From Inia geoffrensis (lineage: Eukaryota; Chordata; Mammalia; Artiodactyla; Iniidae): DNA of 64,000 bases. Both the position numbers and the translations under genes were made by a program. Below, one piece after another: positions 30,956-44,027 of the stretch (the first letter of the stretch is position 1; every line of letters starts with the position of its first letter). The notes beneath the pieces were generated by a model. That model was not told where the DNA came from. It made no database searches and saw nothing but the letters and a program-made list of their open reading frames with translations. Location: assembly GCA_036417435.1 (NCBI GenBank), contig CM070906.1, forward strand, positions 46,575,396-46,639,395. Reading direction: 5' to 3'.

Positions 30956-32095
30956 GACACCACTCTACACACATGGACCTTACTATTAATGCCATGGAAT
31001 CTCCGACCTCGAATTCTACTTCCTGGGCATTAATCTTGAAAGAATCTCTTCCCGGTAGAACAGTCTACTCAGCCTGTTCCACTCTCTCTTTGCTTCCACT
31101 CTCGCTAGACACACCCAGGCTCCTATTTTTGGTTTGCAGAGCTCACCTGAAAGGCACTCATGTGACACCAGCCCCACCCTCTCTTCAGAAAGGTGATTCA
31201 TATCTTCTGTCATCTCAGGCATCCCTCTTGCTAGCTGGCCCTGTGGAATTCCAGGGTCCTAGTCCAGCAAGAGGTTGACACGAGGGAGTCCCATTGGGAA
31301 CAGAATATGGAAGGAAGGCATATTGGGGTAAGGCATCTTCTGAAAACAAAATGGTCTCTCTCCAAAACAGCAAAGTTCATTCTTCACAAGTAAATTGTTT
31401 CTTCTACAAAAGAGTGTTTCCTTTTGTCTCTGCTGCATTTGGGGGGAAGGATGCAGTAGTCCAGGAACTGGGTTTAGAGAAAAGAAGAGGTTCTCCAGTT
31501 CTGATTGAGAGCTGACTTTGAGTGTTTGAGGCAGAGGAAGGTTAGGGAGGGAGTCTGACAGTGGCTTTGCACACCCTCTACCATCTCAGCCGCCTTCATT
31601 TGTGTCATGATGAATACAGCCCTTCACAAAGCAAATACAAAAGCATATGAACTTGACAAATGCTGAGGGGCTTTAAAAATTGAGAAAATCCATTAAAGAA
31701 CGAGTCTCAGGAACTGGACTTCCCAGTCCTTCCCCTCCTCCATCATGATACTGATCTGTAAACAGCCGCGGGTTGGAATGCTTGGGGTTACACAGGCACA
31801 TAGATTCCCAAATGTCCCAATCAGCCTCTAGGAACAGAGACAAGAAACTTCACGCATTCCCCCAAACAGCACTGGAATTCGCCATTCCTGAGGTCTCCAG
31901 TTCAGAAGGAAATGGAACAACCCAGAGGACCCCAAATATTTTGATGGCGAATAACTTTCCTCTAACTCCAAGGCCTTCTTGCGTCCTGACGAAGGCTGGG
32001 CAAAGCAGCTCAGCTTCCCAGTTCTCAGCTTAGCCTTAATGAAAGTGTACAGCTCAGGACTTTTCGCCTTTCCTTTCTCATGGGACAGGCTCTGC
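30956..32095. other. Right end of cassette copy 1, no gene seen
   Basis: Frames such as 30973-31278 (plus) and 31828-32124 (minus) are not protein-like; the latter runs across the cassette junction. The end, GACAGGCTCTGC, abuts AGCAGCAGGG of the next copy. Confidence 0.45.
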
Positions 32096-32778
32096 AGCAG
32101 CAGGGACGCAGAACCCCTGGCCATGTTCGTGGCTCAGCAAGCAGGGACAAGAGGAGGCCAAAGGGAAGGCAGAGCAGCATAGGGTCTTAGCAAACCTGGG
32201 AGGGGAACAGCACAGTCTTATCAGGCTTAGGAAAGAGATCTCCACCTACATCAGGTACCGGAGCACTCAGCTCACTCTCCAGCTACACTTCTTATGCCCA
32301 CCCAGTATCCTGCACACGGTTAGGGACATCATTGGTCCTCAGGGTTGTTCATAAAAGCGATAAATGTAATAAGCTTAACATAGTTGTGCCAGTAAAACTC
32401 TTTGAAAATGACACTCTTGCTGCATCTTCTCTTGTGGGTTACCCTTGTCTTCTCAGGTGACCAGTAAATTCGTTAGCTCGGCATCTCCTTAGTCCTCCTT
32501 CAGCTTCATGCATGATTTACGGCAATTGTTTTCTTTTTCCTATAGTACTGTTTTCTCGGCTTTAGAAGAGGGATAATGAGACTACTATATTCCATTCAAC
32601 ATACCATCGCATGTTATATGCTCTATATATTGAGAATATAACAAGTCATAAAGTTATCTTAAGTGAGCAGATTATTTTAAGCACCAGGGACATAATAAAC
32701 ACAGCAATGATAGTTGTTATTGTGACAGGCATGCACAAAGGAGTAAAAGCCATTATTTCACGTCCACTCAAAAGATAC

Positions 32779-32981
32779 ACGTTTTTTTAAGATTTTTTTT
32801 TTGATGTGGACCGTTCTTAAAGTCTTTATTGAATTTGCTACAATATTGCTTCGGCTTTTTTTTATGTTTTGGTTTCTTGGCCCCGAGGCATGTGGGATCT
32901 TAGCTCCCCAACGACGGATCGAACTCACACCCCCTGCACTGGAAGGAGAAGTCTCAACTACTGGACCGCCAGGGAAGTCCC
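32779..32981 (-). mobile_element. CHR-type SINE (reverse), copy 2
   Basis: Counterpart of the SINE at 17452-17654. It has one extra T in the tail tract and reads GGACCGTTC and CCCCGAGGC where copy 1 has GGACCATTC and CCCTGAGGC. Confidence 0.88.
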
Positions 32982-33806
32982 CAAAAGATATTGATTGATA
33001 TAATGCCATATTTGTGCCTTACTGAGCTCATAATTTTGTTATGCAAAAATTCTACCTCTGTGAATTAAAATAGGATCATCTTTTTTAAGTATTGTGCAAA
33101 GCATACAAACAAATGTTTAAATTCTACTAGCAAATGAAATGTTCTCACCGAGGTACCAAACACTACATTACAAATACCTATGGATCTCTAGTGGGCATCA
33201 AAACAAAATGCAATCAGTGCATTGGCACAGAAGATATTTCTCAATATTAAGTAGAAAGTAATATATTAAGTGTAAATTTGCATCATGCTGAAATTAATAG
33301 CATTTTGATGCAGATTACAAATTTTTATGCAATTTATCCATATAAAATGACATTTTGAAGTAGTGAATAAAACTCTCCAATGAAAAACCCTGATTATATA
33401 TATCAAGCTGAATGCTTAATCTATGAAGCCTTAAGGGTCTTCTAAGACCCTTGCTTAAAACAAATGAGAGGAAAAAAATATGTCGAAAATCGAGATTAAT
33501 TTCTTAAGATACTTACTAGGTCATAAGATATTGCCAATAAACTACATCTTACTGAGGTTAGAGATCAACGTGAAGCAGCCTTGGCTGACATGTCCGAAGC
33601 ATCAGATACTTGTTATTATACCCGCCATTTTAAAGTCTGTCGCTCGTCTGGTCCCCGTGTCACCACCATCCTCTGCTTTTCTGCCCCTCCTCCTCTCCTT
33701 CCTTTGTTGACTCCACACTCTCATCTTAGGGGATTGGTGTTCCTCAAAGATCTATGCTAGGCCCACACTTCATCCTCTCTGCACATAGAGTCTCAACCTC
33801 CCAACT

Positions 33807-34217
33807 AGTTCCAAACGTCCTCTCTATGACTGCTGACTTCCATATGCATGTCTTTACCCAGGTTCACATCTCCAAACAAATGTCACTAGCTCCAAACCCT
33901 CATATTTACCTGCTACCCTAGATGATCTCCAGACATGGCCAAACTTGATCATCATGCAATTACCTGGCAAACTCCTGCAGACCCCTGGGATGCCAGCTTA
34001 CCAACTGCTCTTGCAGAAGCTTTCCCTGATCCATGCAAGCCCACACACTCCCAAGAGCCTGTACTTTCCCTGTCACGGCATTAGCATTCCTTTCACTGAA
34101 CACCTAGTTACCCATATCCCCACCAGACGGCAAGCTCTGTGACAGCGGGCAATGTGTCTACACTTTTCATTGTACCTGGCACAAACCACAGTGCCAACAA
34201 TACGAGGGATAGTCACA
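33807..34217 (+). mobile_element. L2-like LINE 3' end, copy 2
   Basis: Same diverged L2 phrases as 18480-18890. Just to its right it reads GATAGTCACAC where copy 1 reads GATATTCACAC. Confidence 0.66.
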
Positions 34218-35016
34218 CTTCTTTGATGAACTTTAAATTCCAGGATTCTATAATACATTTCACAGTTTACTGATCATGCAACTGCTGAAACTCAATCAGC
34301 AACCATTAGACATGCCTTCTCCAAGAAAGAACAAGTAAGAGAGAAGAGCTCCAGCTGCTATAACCTGTCATAATGCCTTGTGCATCTCCTTCATAACCGA
34401 GAAAGGGTTTCAAGCTAACTGTTTACTCTTTAAGGCCTGTCTTCTCTGACAGAGTGCTCCACTAAGAAAGTAATATCTTTGTTTTATCTGCCAATATATT
34501 AAAAAACACAAGTAAAATCCTGAAAGCAGAGGTACTTCAAAATATTTTAAGAACCAATGACATGAATAAAACTATTTATGTTCCTTTTGGATTTTAAGGC
34601 AGCTTAAAGGTTTAAGGACACTCTGACTTTCTTTAAGAGTATGAGTTAAACCTAACACGTAAAATATACCTTTTGCACCCCCAAAGCAAAGGAAAACAAG
34701 ACGCAAAGCTGACCATATCAGAATATGAAGAATAAATGTGGTAAATATAACAATCATCATAGAGAAATAAATTCTAATTATTACAAATTAAAAATAAATC
34801 TTCTCTCCATTCAAAAGTATTGTTTCCACTTACTGTTGACAAACAATGTGCCGAGATGACTCGATGCATTTACAGCGGAAGCAGAAGAAAAGTCATTGAA
34901 CTGAGTGAATATTGACGTGCTCGAGGCCACCTCTAAGCAGAGAAGACTCCATTGTAGAAGGCTGGGCCCCGGTCTCCTTTTCCCACCCCTGGGTTCTCTG
35001 AGGTTGAACATACAGA

Positions 35017-35488
35017 GAAAGCACACTCTGATTTTCACGCCTTAACTTCCTTCCACTCTCATATTGTCCTGGGCACAGCAGCTGTGGACTTTCTTTTCAG
35101 ATCGAGCCTGGTCCTTTGCAAGTTCTTCAAAGTCAGGCTGGAGTCCTCATTGCCCAGCAGGCTCTTTTCCTCTCCACCTCCTGCACCGAACTAGTCTCCA
35201 GATCTTCCCACTGTTGATCAAGCCCACTGAGGAATTTCAGCTGTTCGTGCCGGAGACGATGGAGAAGTGCTGTATCGTCTCATGGAGAATGAGGCAGCCT
35301 GAGCGTTTTGGAACTGGCTGTCAGCCAGCTGGTGCTGATGGAACCTGAAAACCTTCTTGTCCTTCAGGCAGGAAAACAAAGAAGATTCTCCCTGTTAGGG
35401 GCAGGACCGTGAGGGTCTCCTGCTTTGGCGGCCTGTGGTTCTGGGCCAGGTGACAGCTAAGGGTGCACACAGGGCTGCAGAACATCAT
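35017..35488 (-). pseudogene. Antisense type I interferon pseudogene, cassette copy 2
   Basis: The same lesions as the copy 1 pseudogene: a shortened signal remnant, the omega-like QNH start, and a frame change before the CLKD-type motif. It was therefore already dead before the array formed. Confidence 0.82.
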
Positions 35489-36671
35489 CCTGGGTGTCCT
35501 CAGTGAGGAGGGTGGCAGGCCCCGGTGAGCCTGCTGATGCAGGTGTCTGGCTGTGGGAGGCTGTATCCAGCTGCTCTGAGTACCTGCCTGCAAATGAGAT
35601 TCTTATATAGGCCATTTATGGGCAACATAGAACGTCACAACGTCAATTCTTTTAGTACACTGGAAATTAAACACACTCCTGGAACATGAAAGAGTATCAA
35701 TCCGATAGGATGTATTCATCTAAAGGAGACCCGAGGTTGAAATAAAATCCTGAGGCTCAGTATATCTCTTTTTCAGCTCTAATGCGAATACTTAGAGGTT
35801 TGACCCTGTACTCTATTTTGCCACTTCTTAAATTGCACCAAATTACAACTCGCCTCACCTCTCTGCATTCTCCTCTAAAGGGACTCGTACATTAGATTTA
35901 AATTCTTCTACATTTCTTTACAGGACCATAGCTCACATTTTCTGACAGTTGACAGATAATGGTGACATAAAAATGAAGAGCAAGGGTGAATTCATGCAGT
36001 TCTCTTCATTCTGTCACCAGAAATGTTCTGACAGCATATGTACGTGACAATGGGCTTGGCAGTGTGGATTCCAGGAAAGTGAGGCAGGGATGGTGACTGC
36101 CCTCCAGGGTGCAGGGAGGACAGACTTCAGAGGCAGCATTAGGATGAAAGAAGCACCACGTGCTCAGTGCAGCTGAGGGCCAGTGCTCAGAGCTGATGAA
36201 GAGGAGGGCCTGGGAGCAGCAGAAGGCTCCACTCTGACCAAAATCTGGGGCTCCTGAATTGAAAGGACATCAGATTTTCATTTCCTCTTTTAAAAAATGG
36301 AGACAACTTTAGTTGTGGTCACACAAGACACTGCCTAGATCAAATAAAAGAAAGTTTGCAAAGTACAGGCTGAGAATTTGAACAGAGTGAATGATAGCAG
36401 CCTTTTGTATTAATACAACAAACGGTAACCTGTAGAGTCCACCCTCAGCCCAGCCAAGAGAAGCTCTGACTACAGGTTCCTTAACACTCAGGGGTCTGCA
36501 TGCTGAGGCCCCCAAATGCAAACTCTAGGAGAGGGATTGCCTGTAGGCCTGCGAAGGAGTAGAGATCTAGTCTCCACCCTTAGAGCAGTGCCCCGTACAC
36601 TAAGGAGAGAAATCCTACGGCACCTGAAGCTCTTTGCAGCATCTAAGAAAGTGTTTTGACCTCCTCCGCAC

Positions 36672-36693
36672 AAAAAAAAAAAAAAAAAAAAAA
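36672..36693. repeat. Poly(A) tract, 22 A in copy 2
   Basis: Four A shorter than copy 1 and three shorter than copy 3. It is the main length difference of this copy. Confidence 0.9.
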
Positions 36694-37598
36694 GGCTGCT
36701 CTGTGCCTAGTATAAATGAGATATATAGTCCTTTTCCTCACCTTATTTTGTTTCAGACCAGCTCTGGTGTTAACTTTTAAGACACAGATTCAATTATACC
36801 TTAAAAACAAACACATAACCTCAGAGAAAAAGATCAGATTTGTGGTTACCATAGCCAAGGGGGTGTGAGTTGAGAAAATCACATGAAGGCAGTCAAAAGG
36901 GGTTTTTCTTCCTTAAAAAAAAGACATTAAAATAATGTTGCAGAGACCAGGAAAAGGGTTAGAAATATATATACGGGGGAGAGATGATGAGAATTAAAGC
37001 ATTCCTAGATTTTCAGCCATGGAACAGCACAATACTCTCATTCAAAAGCTATGTCCTGGGTTAGCATCAGGGCAACGTTTAGCTAGTACTTCTCTTAAAA
37101 GCACGAATGGTAAGAAGGCACCATATCTAAGTCATCAAGATAAAGAATGTTTTAATGCAATATTTTAAAATGAAAATTAATACCAAAATATGCACGAGGA
37201 ACAAAATATAAAAACTGTAAGTAAAGAAATGAAGTTGATCTCCATTTGCATGGCCCTGACAGTCTTACAAAGTAAGGCTTCATGATGTAACTGAAATCTG
37301 GGCAAATTCCACTTAGTGTATAAAATTCTTCCTAAAGAAAAAGGAAAAAGTCTGACCTGCTAAATGTCCTCAATTGCTTGTACACACCAACTCTTCTTTC
37401 TAACCTTATAGTCAAGGTGAGGTCCTGGGAAAGACATTTCAGGAACATGAGTTACAAATCAGTTAAGACTATCACGGGGTCATTAGAAATTGTCAAACAT
37501 GGTGATTCCCTCAATTAAAAACAAGTGAAAAAGTAATCTTGAAAATATTAATGAGTTGGCTTCCATTAAAGATAGGAAAGTAAAACTATTACATACTT

Positions 37599-37881
37599 GG
37601 GACTTCCCTGGTGGCGCAGTGGTTAAGAATCCGCCTGACAACTCAGGGAACACGGGTTCGAGCCCTGGTCTAGGAAGATCCCACATGCCGTGGAGCAGCT
37701 AAGTCCATGTGCTGCTACTACTGAGCCTGTGCTCTGGAACCCGTGAGCCACAACTACTGAAGCCTGCGCACCTACAGCCCGTGCTCCTCAACAAGAGAAG
37801 CCACCCCAATGAGAAGCCTGCGCACCGCGATGAAGACTGAACCCAGCCTAAAATAAATAAACCCAGCCTAAAATAAATAAG
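37599..37881 (+). mobile_element. CHR-type SINE, copy 2
   Basis: Counterpart of 22276-22558, with private changes such as CTCTGGAACCCGTGAGCC, AACAAGAGAAGCC and CCCAGCCTAAAATAAATAAG. Confidence 0.88.
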
Positions 37882-38162
37882 CAAGTAATTAATTATATTA
37901 AATACTTTAGTATAAAGACAATATAGTTTAAATAAAGTTTAATAAAACGCTCTATTTTAATATGAAATATATTTTAGTATTCTATGCTTAATATTGAAAA
38001 TATTTTAACATAAATTTATAAAAATATCAAACATTTAAAATATTTAAATAGGATATGAATTAAGTTAAATATAAAATTAATTTTAAAATGTAAAAAATAA
38101 AAGGCTGTGAGTTTTTTTAATATTCCTACTTTTCAGATATTCAGTACTCTCTCCCTCACTTT

Positions 38163-38827
38163 AACGCTGTATCCCTGAACGACACCATGAAGTCCCAGAG
38201 AATCAATCTACAGGGGCGCTCAGCTCCCGCGTCCTCGGCCCCGGTGGTGGCCGCGCTCCGACTCACCCCTCAGGGCGTCCCCAACAGCGTCCTGTCGTCC
38301 CATCGCCGCCACCGCGTTCCCCTTTCTCTGGGCCTTCGCTGTGTCGCGCCAGAAACGAGCCCGAATCTGAAAAATCGGCTCCCCTTTCTCTGAGGCTGGG
38401 AATCGCTCTGATTCCCCACCTCAGACCGCCCAGAAAAAGGCTTCTTTCCCCAAAATTGCCTCGCTCAAGTTTCTGTGAGAAAATAAAGCGCAAAACTCAG
38501 GGGCAGCCTGAAAATGCAAAGTTCCTGTGCTCAGCCGCCACACAAAAATGTCTCTGGTTGAGGCCGCGACAAGGCTTCCTCTTCAACACTCAGCACCGAG
38601 AAGACGAAGGCTTTTCGCGCACTATGCGGAGTATTAAAGCAGCCTCAGCAGGACACAGCTGCAGCCCGCGAACTCAGTAGTCGGCGTTTCCCAAACAAAC
38701 CCTCCGCCCTCTACCGGCCGCCCAGGGAAGGACGCTGTCCACAGTTGCAGGGAAGGAAGCTTCCCACTAATTGTTTGGCGGTTCCCACGCGTCTCCTGGA
38801 GGCCTTCTAGTGAATCACTCATTCTTA
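38163..38827 (+). promoter_or_regulatory. CpG-rich upstream region of IFND, cassette copy 2
   Basis: No base difference from copy 1 was noticed in this block, including the weak TATTAAA at 38632-38638. The same poor IRF-like match applies. Confidence 0.63.
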
Positions 38828-39340
38828 ATGGCCCAGATCTATCTGCTAGTGGCAGGAGCGATGCTCTGCTCCATCCCTGCTTACTCTCCTGGCTGGAACT
38901 TGCCTAGAAGCCATAGCCAGGAAAACAAGGACGTCTTCCAACATGTGGAACAGATGCAAAGGATCCCCTCTCAGTGGTGCCTAAAGGACAGAACCGACTT
39001 CAAATTTCCTTGGAAAAGAGACAATATCACCCCAATCCAGATGACTCAAGGCACCTGTCACCACCATCTGATGCTCCAGCAGATCTTCAACCTCTTCACC
39101 ACGGAGGATAGCCGTGCTGCCTGGAACCACACCCTCCTCGATAAACTTCTCTCTAGCCTTCATCTGAGGCTGCACCGACTGGCGCAGACGCAAAAAGACA
39201 ATCTGGATTGTCGAGATTTGGGACTTGCTGCCCGGGAGTATTTCCATGGAATCCATGTCTATCTGAAGGCAAAGGAATACAGCCCCTGTGCCTGGGAGGT
39301 TGTCAGAGTGGAAATTCAAAAGTGCCTTTCCCTTCTGTAA
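38828..39340 (+). CDS. IFND: Interferon delta, cassette copy 2
   Basis: Its 170-residue product is identical to that of copy 1. It has the same two N-glycosylation sites, the retained Cys29-Cys139 equivalent pair, loss of Cys1 and Cys99, and the seven-residue deletion before REYF. Start choice follows copy 1: the first in-frame ATG is at 38828. With identical upstream DNA it should be regulated like copy 1, so its likely effect is extra gene dosage rather than new function. A very recent duplication is the simplest reading. Confidence 0.9.
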   Translation: MAQIYLLVAGAMLCSIPAYSPGWNLPRSHSQENKDVFQHVEQMQRIPSQWCLKDRTDFKFPWKRDNITPIQMTQGTCHHHLMLQQIFNLFTTEDSRAAWNHTLLDKLLSSLHLRLHRLAQTQKDNLDCRDLGLAAREYFHGIHVYLKAKEYSPCAWEVVRVEIQKCLSLL

Positions 39341-39503
39341 GAATCCTCAAAGAAATGTCAACAAATACAGAATATTTTTTATTTTTATAATATTTATATA
39401 TTTATATTTATAGATATATATTAGATATTTATTTATATATATAATATATATAAATATATATATTTATAATAAAAAATAAATACTTTTCATTCTCATTCAA
39501 TTA
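39341..39503 (+). promoter_or_regulatory. IFND 3' AT-rich region, copy 2
   Basis: The same ATTTA-rich run and terminal AATAAA candidates as at 24018-24180. The AT-repeat length looks unchanged. Confidence 0.58.
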
Positions 39504-40267
39504 CATTAGTGTTCAAGTCCAAAGCAATCTCGACTTGTGTTTCCTCACAGGCTGAAAAATCTCTGAAATGAAAATCATGATTTTAAGAAAGGTTTTGACA
39601 GAACACAATCTCTTTTCTTGTATAACTAATTTTATAACGTAATTTAAAAGATCACTTTAAGTTTTGGGAGGGGTATTTGCTATTTTCCACATATGAAGTA
39701 TACAAAGGTTTTTTGGATAGTGTGGTGTTAGAGATATTTGTCAGTTAACTTAATGCTGACTGCTGTAACGGGTAAACAGAATGCTGTCAGGAATTTGATA
39801 ACAGAATCTTATCTTTCCCGGGTATAAGAACACAAGGCAGGCATTCCTGATCAGATGGATGTTCTAAGTTGCTCTCCAAAGAGTGATTCGGGGACATGGG
39901 TACCCCCTGTTTTGCGGATTTTTCCATCATCAACAGGTGACTCCAAATTTTTCTGCAGTATTTGAGTCTATTCCACTCAGTGGTAAAGGGAAAAAGTCTG
40001 GTGCATCACATGGCACGTTTTCAAGGGCCAGGGCTATACAGGGCAAGAGCACTTCTGCTCACATTACATGGCCTGGGTTTATCCTCGTGGAAATCTCACT
40101 GCAAGGAAGTTGGGAAATTATTGGATGATTAATGGACGAGGAGACAAGTTCAGTGCATAAGGCCACTTTTCATCTTTACACTATTTGTCCCAATGAAGTT
40201 CTGGGCGGGGTGGAGGGGAACAACGAATGTTCTTGCTTGCACACACTTCATTAAAAACCAATCGGAC

Positions 40268-40585
40268 CCACAGAGTAAGAGAAATATCATGTATATGTGG
40301 AATCTAAAAAAATGATACAAATGAACTTATTTACAATACAGAAACGGGCCCACAGACTAACAGAAGAAACTTATGGTTACCAGGGCGGAAGGGTGGGGGA
40401 GGGATAGTTGGGGAGTTTGGAATTGACGTGTACACACTGCTATATTTGGGATGGATGGCCAACAGGAACCTACTGTGTAGCACAGGGCACTCTGCTCAAT
40501 ATTATGTGGCAACCTAGATGGGAGGAGAGTTTGAGAAAGAATGGATGCATGAATGTGTGTGGCTGAATCACTCTGCCAGTAGGAA
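40268..40585 (+). mobile_element. L1 3' end fragment, copy 2
   Basis: Counterpart of 24945-25262, between IFND and IFNW. Confidence 0.82.
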
Positions 40586-41001
40586 ACTTCCTTTTTTTTG
40601 TTTTTAATAGGCGGAAAAATCTATTCCCTTCTAACTACTTAATAGCGATTTTGTCTATTTTGATTAGAACTTAAAGTCAGTTCAGTTGACTCAGACCACG
40701 CCCCATGTAGCCCTACAAAACCATAGACAGTAACCCTTTGGCATCTTAAGTGGAATAAGGGTCCTTTGTCATCTCACTGTCCTCTGTCTGCTTATTTCGT
40801 TGGTTCCTAAATATCATGTTCACGTGCAGCCTTCACTTTCGTTAATGGGTGCTTTCCGACAAATCATTGTAAACACCCTAAGGTTTGCCCTTGTATCTTT
40901 GGTACATTTGGAACAGTTCATTCGTCCAGATTTATATTTCTCTCCAGTTGTATAAGTGAGTTTGATCCAATAGGGTTATTGAGGGTGTTGCGTTAGTTTT
41001 C

Positions 41002-41128
41002 TTTTTTCTATTTTTTGGCCGCGCCACGGGGCATGCGAGATCTTAGTTCCCAGACCAGGGATCGAACCCGTGCCCCCTGAAGTGGACGCTCGGTGTCTTT
41101 TAACTACTGGACTGCCAGGGAAGTCCCT
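41002..41128 (-). mobile_element. Truncated CHR-type SINE (reverse), copy 2
   Basis: Counterpart of 25679-25805, with the same truncation, so it is inherited through the duplication and not a fresh insertion. Confidence 0.85.
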
Positions 41129-43262
41129 AAATTTTAAAGAACTTAGCAAGTGGCTAGTCCATTAGTAGCAAGCAATAAAATTCAGTTCTTACTTTTTAAT
41201 ATCACGATTATTATTAACCAGGTAAGATCAGGATCTTTTGGAATCATCTGATTCTCTTCCTTTAATTCTAGTTTTCTTAAAGTACCCTTCTCACTGCCTG
41301 AATGGATTTATCACCTAGACGGATGCTCAGCAAGACTCATCTTGCTGATCCTCCCAGACAGGGTTAGTGTTCTAGCAACTGGGGTTCTGGTTGCCAGGCA
41401 CTTGTGAGCTGGTGGGTGTCACTTCTTCCTTCTCTCCTCAAAACTGATCATACATGGATTAAATGAAAGAAAAACGAGGGAGCTGGCCTTGCGAAGCTGG
41501 AGGCCGTCAACTGACCCGGGACTTGGTCTTTTCTGAGCTTCTGGCAGAAGCAACCATGTTCCTGTCTTTCTGTTTTTTACATTGGCCTCATCCTTCTCCT
41601 CTGACATAGCCTCGTCCCCAACTGTGTTGCACTGAAGTTAGCTAACTTAGAATCTGTCATTGTGTCAGGGGGAAATCACTTCCCTTCTTTCACTTTCGTG
41701 ACATTCAGACTCACATTTGTTTTCTTTATGACCACAAGAAAGCTGTCGAATTTTACTTTCTAGGACAGTTGCAGTGATAACCAAAAAATCTAAAGTTTGA
41801 AAATGATAGAGACTGGAGCCCCTTTGCCTTTCTTTACCTCCCTTTATTGTTCTTACCTCATCATGAATTAGAACTAATGCAGGAGCAGTGAGACAAATCT
41901 TGTCCAATCAGTCACTAAGTGAATATAAGTTGCTAAAACTTTAAATGAAAAATTACACACAAGTAAAGGAAAGAAGGCAATTTCTCTCTGACCTAATCCT
42001 GGGCCCCGTTGCCCTGCATTCTCAGAAGGAGACAGAGACGGAGGAAGGGAGACGCCCACGGGCATCAACTGGCTGAATGAACAACTGAACCTCACTGGCC
42101 TCTGTGACATAAACTTTAATGAGAGACAGACAACACCATCGCTGAATTCTCTGCCCCCAGCTCAGAAACTTTGAGCATAACAAGCGTTGACTAGTTTTAG
42201 TAAGAGTTGAATAATAAAATCTGTATTTGGCAAAATAAAAATTATGTGTCTACTCAGGGTAAAATGATTAGAATTGGGTAACTCCTCCACCACCTTAGAG
42301 AAAACACACTTTTGCTCTCAGCATCTGAGGGCTGCTGACACTTCTGATACCTGAGGACATGGGTCAGGAGGGGAGGAGGTCACCACTGAGGACTAGGGTC
42401 CTTCACACAAACACTCCAGGGGCAAGGGTGAGGGTCCTGGAAGATGAACTATTTTCCCAAAAAATAAACAAGCCCCTCCACAGATAGGAGACTGTAAAGT
42501 CCTCGGGATGTGGTGAGCCTGCCCTCAGGGTGGGAGTCCAGGTTAGGAAGGGGACTCTGTCACTCTAGAGGAGAGGGTGTGACTAGATGTGATCTGTCCC
42601 TTGTGACTGAGGTGCCGCTGGGGAAATACAATTGTCTTGGAATTAGGATCTCCACACCCATATTCTCCTGAAAAGAACCAGGATTCCTGGTGGGGGTATT
42701 GGCCCAGCCTGTGCAGGACTATAAGTCTCCAGTAAGAAAATGGTGGAAAGAAAGGACAGTATCTATCATAGTCCTCACCTCGTGGTCCCCTGAAGCATGA
42801 CCACATGGACATGAAGGAACATGTTCTAGAAGGAAAGGAAACATGGCGGAAGCTCATGGACTCATAATAATCAGCCTCTTCTCTAAATCAAACACTAAAC
42901 AAAACCCATCTTTTGTTTCAAAGAGCTTATGCCAGAGCGATCCGGTAAATCCCTAAGCAAATACAGAAACCATACGGCTGAGAGAGCCTGCCTTCCTATG
43001 TAAAGTAAGAGGTAAAAATGGAACCTAAGATCAGGGCTAAATATTTGTTCCTGGAACAGAGGAGACCAACATTTATGTATGAAAGAGATATAGAATGTGC
43101 GTATTTACAAACCTACATCACTTCTGACTTTAAGACAAAAACCTTCCTCATTTGATTAATAAATATCCATTTGGATGGGCACATCTGAAATTACTGGGAA
43201 AATTAAACTTCTTGCAAAATTAATAGTTTAGAATGATGACATCTTCATAGACCATGCTGAGA

Positions 43263-43345
43263 ATATATAAGTGAAAATCAAAACAAGGAAGTAAAAGTGT
43301 ATAGAAATGTTTACAAAATGAAAATTACTGTCTTCCCTATTTAAT
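43263..43345 (+). promoter_or_regulatory. IFNW promoter, cassette copy 2
   Basis: The same GAAA-rich elements and TATTTA box (43338-43343) as copy 1. No differences were noticed in the core. Confidence 0.74.
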
Positions 43346-43439
43346 GGCCTTGCTTAGAAAGAATGTCATCAGAGAACCTACCCGCAAGGTTCCCCCAGAC
43401 GCCCGTCTCAGCCAGGCCAGCAGCAGCCTCACTTGCCCC

Positions 43440-44027
43440 ATGGCCTTCGTGCTCTCTCTACTGACCGCCCTGGTGGTGTTCAGCTACGGCCCTGGTGGAT
43501 CTCTGGGCTGCGACCTGTCTCAGAACCACGTGCGGATTAGCAGGAAGAACTTCATGCTTCTGGGCCAGATGCGGAGAAGCTCCCCTCGCCTCTGTCTGAA
43601 GGACAGAAAAGACTTCGGCTTCCCCCAGGACACGGTGGATGGCAGCCAGCTCCCGAAGGCCCAGGCCACCTCTGTCCTCCACGAGATGCTCCAGCAGGTC
43701 TTCCGCCTCTTCCACACAGAGCGCTCCTCTGCCGCCTGGGACACCTCCCTCCTGGACAAACTCCGCACTGGACTCCATCAGCAGCTGGAGGACCTGGACG
43801 CCTGCTTGGTGCAGGCGATGGGAGATGAAGAAACTGCCCTGGGAGTGACGGACCCTACGCTGGCCGTGAAGAGGTACTTCCAGGGAATCCACCTCTACCT
43901 GAAAGAGAAGAAATACAGTGACTGTGCCTGGGAAATTGTCAGAGTGGAAATCATGAGATCCTTGTCTTCATCAACCAACTTGCAAGAAAGGATACGAATT
44001 ATGGATGGAGACCTGGGGTCACCTTGA
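43440..44027 (+). CDS. IFNW: Interferon omega, cassette copy 2
   Basis: The 195-residue product is identical to copy 1: a 23-residue signal, CDLSQNH mature start, cysteines 1, 29, 99 and 139, the DGDLGSP end, and no N-glycosylation site. I noticed no base change in the coding region against copy 1. The start at 43440 is preferred over the in-frame ATG at 43344, which sits in the TATA-like box. It has its own promoter, so it is probably an independently expressed gene copy. Confidence 0.95.
   Translation: MAFVLSLLTALVVFSYGPGGSLGCDLSQNHVRISRKNFMLLGQMRRSSPRLCLKDRKDFGFPQDTVDGSQLPKAQATSVLHEMLQQVFRLFHTERSSAAWDTSLLDKLRTGLHQQLEDLDACLVQAMGDEETALGVTDPTLAVKRYFQGIHLYLKEKKYSDCAWEIVRVEIMRSLSSSTNLQERIRIMDGDLGSP

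Larger units (their letters stand above)
16770..32095. repeat. Tandem interferon cassette, copy 1 (15,326 bp)
   Basis: The first of at least four head-to-tail copies. The left edge is set where the unique sequence ending CAAAGAGCAGG gives way to AGCAGCAGGGACGCAG, which is shared with 32096, 47419 and 62745. Contents in order are an antisense interferon pseudogene, IFND and IFNW. This copy carries the ancestral base at several sites where copies 2-4 are derived, for example ATAATGAG near 17302. Confidence 0.95.
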